From positions 58,267,001-58,331,000 of the forward strand of contig CM071596.1 in NCBI GenBank assembly GCA_036435485.1: a stretch of 64,000 nucleotides of DNA, written 5' to 3'. Of the stretch, positions 45,801 to 56,833 are shown piece by piece (the stretch's first letter is position 1; each line of letters starts with the position of its first letter). Origin of the DNA: Saposhnikovia divaricata. Taxonomy: Eukaryota > Streptophyta > Magnoliopsida > Apiales > Apiaceae. A program made the position numbers and the translations under genes. Below the pieces are notes generated by a model. That model was given only the letters and a program-made list of their open reading frames with translations. It was not told where the DNA came from and did not search any database.

Positions 45801-48800
45801 GGGCAGGTTTTCAAAACTCCCACCATTTTTCCTAGAATCTATCTTCCATATTTCTATAAATTATTAGCTTTTTAGCTAATCTTTCTATTTAGTGCCTTAA
45901 TCATGGATTTTTGGCTTAATCCTCTGTTTAGGCTCATTAAGCATAAGTTAGTTCAACCTCTTAGGTTTTTGTAAGACCGTGCCTTGGTTTGATTCTATTC
46001 AATGGTTCCAGAATTTTAGGCCTTGAATTCAATCAACCGGCTTAATTCAAGACATACAACCTCGTTGGCCAACTGGGCTTATATTTTTGGCAGGTTTTCA
46101 AAACTCCCACCATTTTTCCTAGAATCTATCTTCCATATTTCTATAAATTATTAGCTTTTTAGCTAATCTTTCTATTTAGTGCCTTAATCATGGATTTTTG
46201 GCTTAATCCTCTGTTTAGGCTCATTAAGCATAAGTTAGTTCAACCTCTTAGGTTGTTAACTATGTTGCTGCTCCAGCCTGCATTTCCATTCGTTTCTTTC
46301 GTTTATTTTCATGAATTAGATCGTTTATTTGACCCAATTTCGAGTTCATAACGCCTTTTTCCTACTGTTTTCGGCTATTTAACCTGTAAACGCGGGTCGT
46401 TGGAAAGATGACCTGCTATGAGGGGTCGCCCATTTCCTTATAAAAGAGTAGGAGTGGAAGTCATTCTTCACATTTCCTTCTTCTCTCAAAGAAAATTTCT
46501 CTCTAAAGAGCACCGTAGTTCCTTCCAAGGGCCTTCTCTAAGCAATGAACAGGAGGACCAAAGACAAGAATAGGAAAGGTAAGGTGTTTCCTCCTCGTTA
46601 CCAGTTAACTTTACCCCAACTCTTAGATGAGCCCGGGGACGTGTTTCCAAACAATGCGGAATTTGATTCTTTCATATTCCCTAGCACTTTAGGCATAGGA
46701 GATATTAACGACCTACACAAATATGAATTTCCTTCTGGTTTGACACTCAGAATCCCTTCACCGGGAGATAGGACTTGTAATTGGCACCCTGAAAATTTAT
46801 ATGTATACAAAGGGGCTATCACAGCTGGCCTTAGGTTTCCGGTTCACCCTTGGCTTGTTAGGTTGCTAGCTGAAGTTAAAATCAACCCGTGTCAACTATA
46901 TCCTAACTCATGGAAATTTATTTTCATTTTTATGGTTGAATGCATCAAGGGAGGCGTCTTCCTTAGCATTGCTTTATTTAGACATTTGTTTGCTTTCAAA
47001 AATAGCCCTGTTACTAGGAAAGGATGGGTAAGCATCCAACATCGTACAAAGTTCCGAATGATTATCAACGCTGCCTCCGTGCCTGATTCATGCCACAATT
47101 GGAGGCACAAATTTTTCATCCTTAGATGGAAAGGAGGAGACTGGGGTGAATTTTTCATGTTTAAATTCAATCACGTGAACGATGAGGGTGTTAGTGAGCT
47201 GCAGCTCTCAAGTGAAGAAGTAGCCAATCGGGATTGGCTTATTTCAACCTTTCAAAATGCTCACTACCGCGAAGTTGTGACTGAGCATAACTTGATAGAG
47301 ACCGGGCTTAGTAGTATCCCTCCCGAAGGTAATTATTACTTTAACTCCTTTATTCTCATCATACTTGTTCTTATTCCAACATTGTTTTCTTTGTCTTTTT
47401 CTTGCAGTTGCTGAGGAGATTGACAGCCTGCCGGGTCATGCTCCTCAGATTACTAAAAGGATGATTAAAAAGGCTGAGAAAGAAGCCAACCTTGACGACG
47501 TTCCAGTTCCTGAATTCCTTCAGCATTGCTCAAAAGCTGGGAAAAGGATCAGGAGTTCGGACGGGAGTATGAAAACTGCGTTTAGGCCTGAGTGGGGGAT
47601 ATGCGAGCAGGATGCTATCCGAGATATCCATCTTCTTGCTCAAGAATGGTTGGAATGCCATAGCCCCGGTTGACAAGGTTCATTTTGCAACAACAACGGA
47701 CCTTGGGGAAAATGAAAGCTTGGGGGCATTTCACGCCTATAACGTAAACTTATCTCCTCTTCCTTTTTTGTTACTCTTGCTAGATATTGACCATCATGGT
47801 TTAACATAACTTTTTTATGGTGTTTTATTCTTGTAGCTGAATGCTCATTTCCAGAATGCTATCCAGCTTGGGAAATCATAAAAGGATAAGGAAAGAACTG
47901 CCTTCAAGGCTGCGGAGAAGCATAAGAAAGAATCTCAAGAATGGGAGGGTAAGTACTTCACCTCCGAAGACCAACTCTCATCCCTTAGGGGAAAATATGC
48001 AGCCTTGGAGAATAGAACCCTGAACAACGAGGATTCCATCATCCAGAACTACTTGAGCTCGGATACATTCCTTGCCTTCATTGACGAACATGACAGGGAG
48101 GTCCAACCGGACAGCATGACTATAGGTTGGGAAAAAGCCGTGAATAAGATTAGCCATGACCACAAAGGGGTCGTTTTTCCTTCCTTTTATCCAAGTCCTT
48201 GGAAGGTGACTGATGTTGATGACCTTGTTGAGGGTGCTGGAACTTCCTCTCATGCAAACAGGCGTGCTTCAGGCTCTGGGACTAAGGCCACTTCCCAACG
48301 CTCAGGATCTGGTTCTGGGAGGCACCCTTCAATATCCCGTGGGAAGGATCAAAGTGGCAGTTCAGAACGCCCTTTAGCCGGCCGAATTCGTGAGCCCAGA
48401 TCGGTGAGTGTTACCAGTTCCTCGACTTCGACTTCCAAGAGCAAGGAAGAAGGTGAGATGGGGTCATCCAGTGAAGAAGAAGTCCTTGTTCAGGTTGCTC
48501 CTCCCAAAACCAAGAAACGGTTGGTGAAGGCTACTTCCGTCAAGAAGTGATTATCTTTTGAGCCTTACATGGCTTATGTTTGCCTCATGTGGCTCTTATT
48601 CAGTTCTCGGTTTATCCTGACTTTGCTCATGGTCCTTCATGGACTTATATTTTATTCGGTGTTGTTTGTAACTTATAACTCTGTCCCCTAGGGGTATATT
48701 ATCTACATGCCTGTTTCCATTAATTCATACATTCCCTTTTTTTACGGTACTTGGTCATCCTAGACTTACACACATCAGGTGTTTGGTACATCATTAAAAT

Positions 48801-51800
48801 CACAGAAACGTAGAATGGAAAAAAAACTTGTATTAATAACGTGAAATGGGCTCTGCCCTTACATAAAATGATAAGTTCTACTATGAGCAACAAGCTCTGC
48901 AATGGTTTAATATAAACCTTATTTCTATTTCTATTAGATAGGCAAAAAGCTAAGTCCTTACTAGGAGAGCTTAAACATAATAAATCTTGAGATTCGAGGC
49001 GTGCCAAGTACGAGGCACCTCGCTTCCATCCAAGGTTTCCAACTTATAAGAACCTCTTCCCAACATTTTGCTGACTCTATACGGCCCTTCCCAATTAGGG
49101 GCTAACTTGCCTGTCTGTCCAACTCCAGATGCTTCTATCTTCCTTAAAACCAAGTCACCTTGTCTAAAGAACCTTTCTTTAACCCAATGGTTGTAATAAA
49201 AGGATGCCCTCTTCTGGTGCTCTACATTGCGGGCGTTCTCTTCGTCCCTGACTTCATCAATTAAATCAAGGGCAAGCCTCATGCCTTCCTCATTGGTTTC
49301 CTGCTCATATGCTTCCACCCTTGGAGACATATTAGAGATTTCCACGGGCACTACTACCTCTGCTCCATAGGTTAGCAAAAACGGGGTAGCTCCTGTTGTT
49401 ACTTTACAGGTGGTACGATATGCCCACAGTATAGGCAGCAGCTCATCCACCCACGTGTTTCTTGAACGTTCGACCCTTTTCTTGAGACCATCAAGGATAA
49501 TCCGATTTGCTACCTCAGCTTGCCCATTAGCATGAGGGTGAGCTACTGAAGTGAAGTGAAGTTCGATGGCGTTCTCCTCACAATACTTCTTAAACTCCTC
49601 ATTGTTGAATTGGCGCCCATTATCCGTCACAAGGATTCGTGGGATACCGTATCTACAAATTACGTTCTCCCAGAAGAACTGGGCAACTTGTTGGGTGGTT
49701 ATCTTAGCTAATGGCTTAGCTTCAATCCACTTGGTAAAATAGTCGATAGCCACTATCAAGAAGTTCCTTTGTGCTGAAGCTACAGAGAAAGGACCTAGAA
49801 TGTCCATCCCCCACATGGCAAACGGAATAGGAGAGTTAATCGACGTTAACATCTCTGGCGGCTACCTAACAATGGGAGCGTGTTTCTGACACCTGTCACA
49901 CTTCTTGACATAATTTTATGCATCTGCCAACATCTGTGGCCAATAAAATCCCAGACGGGTGATCTTATGGGCTAGGGCTCTGTCCCCCAGGTGTTGCCCA
50001 CAGATCCCTTCATGAACTTCCTTTAATGCTTCTTCTGCCTCTTGGGGCCTCAAACACTTCAAGTACGGGATAACAAAAGACCTCTTGTAAAGGATGCCTT
50101 CAATCAAGACATATCTCAATGCTCTCACTGATAGTTTCCGCGCCTCCGAGGCGTCTTCGGGAAGCCATCCCATTTCCAAATGTGCCTTGATAGGATCCAT
50201 CCAACAACTTCCTATATCAATGGGTGCCACCAATTTCGAATTGATGGAAGGGGCCTTCAAGACCTGGAAGTAAACACTCCCTGCATAATTCTCTATCTCA
50301 GAAGAGGCGAAATTTGATAGGGCATTGACCTTGACGTTCTCCTCCCTCGGAATGTGCTCCATATAACATTCATCAAACTGAGTCATAACGGCTTTCACAA
50401 CCCTTAGGTATTTTGCCATAGTTTCATCCTTGGCTCCGAACTCACCATTCACCTGCGATACTATGAGCCTTGAATCTCCACAAACTTTAAGGTTCTTGAC
50501 TCTCAATATTCTGGCCAAGCCTAATCCGGCTATCAAGGCTTCATATTCAGCTTCGTTGTTGGTTGTTGGAAAGTCCAACTTCAAAGCATATTCTACTAAA
50601 AACCCATCGGGGCTTTGCAAGACCAGGCCTGCACCACTAGACTTTGTTTTTGATGCCCCATCAAAATAGAGCACCCAATACTCCTTCTGATCAGGTACAA
50701 GCTCCTCAACTTCACCTTCACCCTCTGGTCTTGGTACTATATCCTGCCCCCAACTTCTTGGTTGTCTATGGTACATTCAACCACGAAGTCAGCTAATGCC
50801 TGAGCCTTGATGGCTGTTCGAGGCTTATATGTGATATCAAACTCCCCGAGTTCGATCGCCCATTTAATTAGCCTCCCACTGGCCTTGGGGCTATGCAATA
50901 TACTTCTTAACTGCTGATCCGTCAGGACTTCAATCTTGTGTACCTGGAAGTAAGGTCGTAGCTTCCGTGAAGCTGTTACTAGCGCCAAAGCAAACTTCTC
51001 GATGGGTGAGTAATTCAACTCAGCTCCGTGTAATACCTTGCTCACATAGTAGATAGGCTTCTGAACCTTGTTTTCCTCTCGAACGAGAAAGACACTCAAT
51101 GCTTGTTCGGATATCGCTAGGTATAAATATAGGGTCTCTCCAGGACTACGTTTGGCCAACAACGGGGCCTCAGCCATATACTTTTTCAGCTGTTCAAAAG
51201 CCTCTTGGCTTTCTGAAGTCCATTCAAAATTCTTCACTTTCTTCAAAGCTTGAAAGAAGGGCAAACATTTGTCGCCAGACCTTGAGATGAATCTTCCCAA
51301 TGCAGCTATCCTACCAGTCAACTTCTGCACGTCCCTCATAGAACGGGGTGGTTCCATGTCGAGGATCGCCTTAATCTTATCCGGGTTGGCTTCAATGCCA
51401 CATTTTGAAACCATCAAACCCAAAAACTTCCCCGATCCAACGCCAAAAGCACACTGCCAAATTTAACATCATCTTATGGTGCCTCAGCACTTCAAAAGCC
51501 TCTCTAAGGTGTTCAACATGGTCTGCCGTAAACAAGCTTTTGACCAACATATCATCAACGTAGACCTCCATGGTTTTCCCAGTCAGATGGGCAAATATCT
51601 TATTTACCAATCGTTGATAAGTAGCTCCTGCATTCTTTAGTCCAAAAGCCATGACAAGGTAACAAAAAACACCAAAGTCAGTTATGAAAGATACCTTCGG
51701 GATGTCATCTTTGTGCATTCTAATTTGGTTGTAGCCACTGAAACCATCCATGAAACTCAGCATTTCGTGCCCTGCTGTGGTATCTATTAGTGTGTCAATC

Positions 51801-54800
51801 CTTGGTAAAGGGAAGCAATCCTTAGGGCATGCGTCATTCAAATCGGTGAAGTCTATACACATCCTCCACTTTTCGTTGGCTTTCTTGACCATCACAGGGT
51901 TAGCCAACCATTCAGGGAACTGAATCTCCTCAATAAAACCAACTTCTAAGAGCTTGTCCACCTCTTGCTTAATGGCCTCTTGCCTTTCCGGGGCAAAGTT
52001 CCTCTTCTTCTGTTTTATTGCCTTCCGCTTGGGGTCGACATTCAACCTGTGAGTTATGAGTTGGGGGTCTATCCCTGGCATATCAGCTGCCGTCCAAGCG
52101 AACACATCTCTGCTTTCTTTTAGGAATTCTACCAACTTGCCCTTCAAGGGTTCTTTTAAAGACGCTCCAACATATGTAACGTTTTCAGGGTCTCGGGAAT
52201 CCAGAGGTATAGAAACCAAATCTTCTGCCGGCTTCCCGCGGTGTTCATCATCTCTTCGGACATCCATGTCTTCAATCAGAAGGACTTGCCCCCTACTCCA
52301 TCAGCTCTTAATGCCGCCACATAACAACTTCTGGCCATCTTCTGATCACTCTTCTGTTCTCCAACACCATTCCTAGTTGGAAACTTAACTTTCATGTGGT
52401 AGCTGGAGGCAACAGCCTTAAACGCGAGAAGTCCAGTCCTTCCGAGGATCACATTATACGTGGAAGCTGCTTTGATTACCAGGAAATTTAACATCTGAGT
52501 AGTTTCCTTGGGCTCCTGTCCAATAGTAAGCGATAGCTGGATGGTCCCTTCAACATTGGATTCGACTCCATTGAACCCATATATAGGCATATTGTTAGGA
52601 GTCAACTGCGAGTCGTTGTATCCCATCTTCAGAAATGCATCATGAAACAAAATATCGACAGAAGCTCCACTGTCTATCAAGACTCGCTTCACCTCTGAAT
52701 TTCCATTTACTGGGGTTATGACCAACGGGTCGTCATGGGTGAACTTCACCCCTTCTAAGTCCGAATCATCAAAACCAATCACTACTTCAGTCTTTGCACG
52801 TTTTGGGGCCTTTCCCATGATGTGCATTACCTCCCTGGCATATGGCTTTCGAGAGTTCCTTGTTGTGCCAGCCGAAGTTGGGCCTCCCCAAATCATGTTA
52901 ATAACTGACCCTCGTGGCTGGGGGTTATGATCACGATCGTTATCCCTTCTATCATTATCCCTTCTATCATAGTCTCTCCTTTGATTTCCACGATCTTCGC
53001 ATTTCGTGAACCTGCTCAACTTTCCTTTTCGGATCAAGAATTCGATCTCGTCCTTGAGTTGCCTGCAATCATCGGTGTCATGTCCTATATCCTTGTGGAA
53101 CCTACAGTATTGATCCTTGTTTCTCTTTGCGGGATCACCCCTGGGTGGCTTCGGCCATCGGAAATCCTTGTCTTTCTCAATATCCATCAGGATTTGACTC
53201 CTAGGGGCATTCAACCACGCGTATTCAGAGAACCTTGGCCCCAAATTTTTCTTAGGGGCAGAGTCGGAGTCCTTGCTAGTCCGGGGATATTTGTCCCTAG
53301 CATCGTACTCCTACTCTTGCTTCCGCTTCCGAGAATTTCTGTTTCCTCCATTCGTTGTAGGGGCTTCTGCCTTCCTCATGCTCTCTTCTGCTTTTATGTA
53401 TTTACTCGCCCTTCTTTGGAGCTCAGTCATGCTCTCAGGGGGATGTTTTGCCAACGACATCTGAAAGTAGGTGTTCGTTGTTCCATTCTCCAGGGCTATC
53501 ATAGCTACCTTGTTCTCCAGGTCTGGGACGCTCAATGTCTCCTTGGTGAAACGCTTGAGATAATCCCTCAAGTTCTCATTCTTCCCTTGTTTCACTTGCA
53601 TGAGAGATGCAGAGCTTTTTTCATGGACTTTTCCACTAACAAACTGATTGATGAAAGCAGTGCTCAACTCCTTGAAGGAGCCAATTGAGTTTGCGAGCAA
53701 CCGGCTATACCATCTTTGAGCCATGCCTGCCAAGGTTTGAGGGAACGCCCTACACTTAAGAGCGTCGCTGGCGGGTTGTAACAACAGCGCGTTTGAAAAC
53801 GTCCTGACATGATTCGAGGGATCACCCGCTCCATCGTATGGTTTTATCGTGGGCATCTTAAATTTTCGGGAAATACGAGCGTTCATCACCTCCTCAATAA
53901 ACGGGGGTGTGGGATCGTCAGGGTCTCCGAATGGCATCAGGTCTTTGGGATCACCCCTGGGGGTTTCCACCCTTGTAGCTCCTCCAATTGGGGCATCAGC
54001 CCTTCTTTGTCTCCTTGAAGATCTTTCCAAATCAATGAAGGGAATCTCCCTCGAAGTTGGAGGGGGCCTATTCTGATTCTGCCTTACTTGCTCCTTGGCT
54101 ATATCGTCCTTCAGCCTTTGGATCTCAGCCTCATGAGCCTTGATTCTCTCAGCGGCTGTTTGAGGAGGTCCATCATGGATTCTTCGAGTCCTTCCCATAG
54201 GCTCCTTGCTTGCACGTCGCCTCCTCGGGGCTTCATCACGATCATCGTCCTCAGCCGAGGAATCATCAGTGTAAGGTCCGGAGTAATCATAATACCCTTG
54301 CTCAAGAGGGGCTAAACCCCTAACATAGGGTGTCTGATACGACTCAGGTATCTGTAGAGCGTGACCACTTGGTCCAGGATCCCTACGATTTGGAGGGTAG
54401 TTAGGCAATCCGTATAACGGATCGGTGCTCACGGGGAGTGTAGTGATGGAGATCTGAACTCCTAAGAGTGGGGGACGGCTATTTAATGGTGAGACCACCA
54501 TCTGAAGCTGATTGGTCTCCCGTCCTGGATGGACGTCCACTGGTAAGGTTCTCTCAACATGGAGATTCGTCCCTATGGGTTGAGAAACTTGAGGCTGAGT
54601 GGTTGTCTCTGTTAATGGGGGTACATACCCTTGCTCCGTAACAACGGTTGAAACGGTGGATATGGCTGGTGGATCAGAAGTAACAGGAACGTTCTCGGTT
54701 GTCGTTCTTCATGTGTTAACCATGGTTGATGTTGTCTTCCCATAGACGGTGCCAAATGTTGTGGAACAAAATATAGGGTTATCGAAGTGCGGCTAGGGTT

Positions 54801-55985
54801 CGTGAGCTTCTTGCTTTAACGGCTGTTCTTGCGTTCGAGACTAAACGGTCCTCACAAGATGCCTACGTATCTCTGTATTGCTAGAGAATCAAGCCAACGT
54901 AGTTCTGAGATGAGGGGTTTGGCCCTTTATATAGGCTGTAGGAGCCTCAGAATCGTAGTAGGGTTTGGAGACTTGGTGGACAAGTCACCGTTATTGAGGA
55001 AGGTTCTGACTCCTTCCTTATAGGAATTAGTTTCCATGTTGAATTAGGTGCCTTGGAGGCTACACAATATCCCTGGGATATTCTAGAACGTTCCTGGTTT
55101 CTAGAACGTTCCTGTTTTGTGGATCAGGCCCGTGTTATAAACAAGCTTATACCGGGCGTCCCCGGTTTGGGCTGTTCTTTTGGGCTTAACCACTAACCAC
55201 GAATTTAATGCCCAACTAGGGTTCCGGGCCTTATTTATGAGCCAATAAATACTATATTAATTATGTCTTTAGGGATTATTTTTCACCCATATCATGTATG
55301 TTGTAGAATGGATCAGTAGTTCGACGTATCAACTTGTATTGTGGATGTACAAATTTTGTTTTACGAATCAGCTATATGATATAGTGGTTTACCCTTAATC
55401 TGTTCTACAGTGCCAATCTCAATTTCAAGTACTCTTCTATGCAGAAGGAAACAAGGGATGCGTTATGGAATTTTCGTCTTACAATCTTCTTTGTGTCATT
55501 CTGCACTATAATAATAACAGGGATCTCTTGTCAACCATGTCAAGGTAAGTTAAGTGCACCAAAGAACAGATTACATGATTAGTATTTTACATATATGGTA
55601 TATTGTGGAAAATGGAAACTTATAGAATAAGGAGATTCTAAACTTTTATCTATGGTTGATTGAACTTGATTTATCCAAAGATTTGGCTAGTTGTATTAAG
55701 TGATAAACACTTTCGTACTAACACCTTAAGGTTTTGGCATAGTTTAACTATATTTAACATGATAATTTGGTTGTTTTTACTATTACTAACATTTGATCTG
55801 TAATTCCTTTCTTTTTGTTGTTTGGCAGCATAAATCAGTGCATCACTTTTGGTCAAATGCTTAGAACGATGCAGTTGTTGTCTTCCCTGCTCCAGTACTT
55901 CCATCCAAGGCAGAATGTCACTCTTCCAGGATGTTGTAATGCCATTTTGAATGAACAAACAAGTATAGGTCTTTGTAAATTATAG
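42836..55985 (+). CDS. Unrecognised four-exon coding unit carried by CACTA-1
   Basis: Exons are 42836-42940, 43022-43129, 55411-55544 and 55829-55985, with GT-AG introns of 81, 12,281 and 284 bp. Phases are 0, 0 and 2; they join without a stop until TAG at 55,983-55,985. From the ATG at 42,845 ([20 protein letters not shown]) the product would be 164 residues. Later parts read [39 protein letters not shown] and [20 protein letters not shown]. There is no signal peptide or obvious membrane segment. The 11.8-kb retrotransposon C lies wholly in intron 2, leaving about 518 bp of original intron. I recognise no family. It is most likely part of a host gene captured by the transposon. The start codon is the least certain point, because an upstream exon may be missing. 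Confidence 0.6.
43537..44074 (-). repeat. 3' LTR of element C
   Basis: This is the partner of 54,757-55,294. The polypurine tract on the minus strand (AAGTTGGGGGGCAAA, 44,075-44,089) is next to it. Confidence 0.9.
44090..45683. other. Non-coding region between 3' LTR and antisense gene of element C
   Basis: No gene is seen. A gctaaac / aacggggcta-rich patch (44,450-44,530) occupies the place of the minisatellite of element B. A ggtcggct cluster lies at 45,160-45,235. Duplicated 'attctcttataatctc..gt..agcaagaatcac' paragraphs occur at about 44,680-44,740 and 44,870-44,930. Confidence 0.55.
45684..46256. repeat. 287-bp tandem duplication in element C
   Basis: Two nearly identical copies (45,684-45,970 and 45,971-46,256) start gtaagaccgtg and end ctcttaggtt. 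They lie directly upstream of the antisense promoter. Confidence 0.9.
46436..46544 (+). promoter_or_regulatory. Core promoter and leader of the antisense gene in element C
   Basis: A TATA box (cttataaaagag, 46,437-46,448) is followed after about 25-30 bp by a CT-rich leader (ttcttcacatttccttcttctc). The ATG at 46,545 sits in context gcaATGaa. It is independent of the LTR promoter, which reads the other strand. Confidence 0.7.
46545..48550 (+). pseudogene. Antisense accessory gene of element C, Transposase_28-like
   Basis: Exon 1 (46,545-47,328) starts with ATG and encodes 261 residues: [20 protein letters not shown], then [15 protein letters not shown] and [16 protein letters not shown], matching the Transposase_28 pattern. 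Exon 2 (47,408-47,743) follows a GT-AG intron and carries a one-base frameshift near 47,650. Exon 3 (47,837-48,550) has TAA at 47,879-47,881, then a coiled coil and a Ser/Gly/Lys-rich tail ending TSVKK. The gene runs opposite to gag-pol with its own TATA box at 46,438. Exon order and tail match the copy in element B. Its function is unknown; a DNA- or RNA-binding role for the basic tail is a guess. Confidence 0.75.
48971..49915 (-). pseudogene. Integrase core of element C
   Basis: The DDE core has Asp in GMDILGPF, Asp in LVTDNGRQF and Glu in NGQAEVANR. The C-terminal domain ends LKIYYV and has no chromodomain. A frameshift near 49,916 and TAG at 49,862-49,864 (CAG in element B) cut it off from the zinc region. 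Confidence 0.85.
49916..50776 (-). pseudogene. Archaeal-type RNase H and integrase N-terminus of element C
   Basis: The second RNase H, diagnostic of Tat elements, is complete: [30 protein letters not shown] with the catalytic Glu, and [15 protein letters not shown]. The integrase zinc region begins after it ([11 protein letters not shown] ... [14 protein letters not shown]). The frame starts after a frameshift at the end of the first RNase H. Confidence 0.85.
50737..52267 (-). pseudogene. Reverse transcriptase and first RNase H of element C
   Basis: The frame 52,267-51,392 holds the full RT palm with [14 protein letters not shown] and [13 protein letters not shown] frameshift near 51,460 moves to 51,423-50,737 with [31 protein letters not shown] and [12 protein letters not shown] of the RT-associated RNase H. 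Confidence 0.9.
52276..52869 (-). pseudogene. Aspartic protease region of element C
   Basis: The catalytic [16 protein letters not shown] is intact and lies in one frame with the gag zinc region. A frameshift near 52,276, after [11 protein letters not shown], separates it from reverse transcriptase. Confidence 0.85.
52870..54723 (-). pseudogene. gag of element C, interrupted
   Basis: The ATG at 54,723 is followed four codons later by TGA (54,709-54,711), where element B has CGA. The capsid core ([29 protein letters not shown]) is otherwise open down to TAG at 53,311-53,313. After that come [16 protein letters not shown] and the zinc-binding [16 protein letters not shown]. Both stops can be explained by single C-to-T changes. 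Confidence 0.85.
54757..55294 (-). repeat. 5' LTR of element C
   Basis: It runs tgttgtggaacaaaa to cacccatatca on the plus strand. The primer site (minus strand TGGCACCGTCTATGGGAA, 54,737-54,754) lies two bases inside and differs at two positions from that of element B. Confidence 0.9.
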
Positions 55986-56159
55986 TTTGTAACATGTATA
56001 AGTTAGACTGAATATGGTTGGTACTTGGCATAAAGGTAAACTGTAGCCATCTCCCAGTACTTTTGTTGGCTGAATCATTGTGTTTGGTTTTTGGACATTT
56101 AGTTATTTTGGATTGGACAGGTTGGTATTATGTTTGAACAAAGCAGCCATTTCAAATTT

Positions 56160-56830
56160 TTTATAAAAACCCGTTGCATTTGATGTCTATTTGATGTTGC
56201 AGTAGCATAGTTTTAATGTTGCAAAAAAAATGGTGTTGCATTTGAAAAGAATGGTGTTGTTTAAAAAAAAATTTACTGTTGCATTAGACTCAAATAGCGT
56301 TGCGTTAGATAGTGGACCCCACTATGACATGGCATGTGGGCCTTACTGCTAACGTGGCATGTGGGTTCCCACTGCTGACGTGGCATGTGGGCCTATTGCT
56401 GATGTGGCATGCTGGCCCCAGTGCTGACGTTGCACCTTGGTGGGCTACACTGATGACGTGGCATGCCCCCCATTTGTGACGTGGCACTTGTGGGCCCCAC
56501 TAATGACATGTCAGCATGTTGACATGGCACCTTGCTTACATGTCAGCATGCTGATGTGGCACCTTGCTTACATGTCAGCATGCTGACATGGCTGAAAAAT
56601 CTTATGCAACCCCATGTAGTGTTGCGTTTGCATGCTTTTGGTGTTGCATAAGGCCTCTTATGCAATACTTTCGTGGTGTTGCAATAGCTTGGAAAAATCG
56701 TTGCATTAGGGGTCTTACGCAACGCCGGTATTGGCAACGCCCCTCTGGTGTTGCGTAAGACGTTACGCAACGCTTTTAAGGTCTTTGTAACTTTATTTGG
56801 GGGTTGCGTATGTGCGTTTATGGCGTAGTG
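56160..56830. repeat. 3' subterminal repeats of CACTA-1
   Basis: The segment 56,170-56,310 holds gttgca(tt) repeats. From 56,318 to 56,592 about ten copies of tgacgtggca / tgacatggca occur with cattgtgggcc-type spacers. From 56,620 to the end there are gttgcgtaag repeats. The same words occur at the 5' end in opposite sense. Confidence 0.75.
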
Positions 56831-56833
56831 CGT

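Larger units (their letters stand above)
43537..55294 (-). mobile_element. Young Tat-lineage Ty3/gypsy retrotransposon nested in CACTA-1 (element C)
   Basis: The LTRs are 538 bp each (54,757-55,294 and 43,537-44,074). The target duplication tgtat lies at 43,532-43,536 and 55,295-55,299. Seven substitutions separate the LTRs (1.3%, counted by eye). It shares gene order and coding similarity with element B, and shares LTR words such as gaggggtctggccctttata, so both belong to one family with two subfamilies. It keeps both RNase H domains. Three in-frame stops and several frameshifts mean it cannot encode its own proteins. Confidence 0.9.
38834..56830. mobile_element. Inner CACTA transposon with captured coding unit (CACTA-1)
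   Basis: The ends are CACTACGCCATAA...CATACGCAACCC at 38,834 and its inverted partner finishing ...ttatggcgtagtg at 56,830. About 30 bp of TIR carry four mismatches. A 3-bp target duplication cgt flanks both sides (38,831-38,833 and 56,831-56,833), as CACTA elements make. Subterminal regions on both sides contain tgttgcgttagat and gacgtggca words. Without the nested retrotransposon it is about 6.2 kb. No transposase is visible, so it is probably non-autonomous. Confidence 0.9.
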
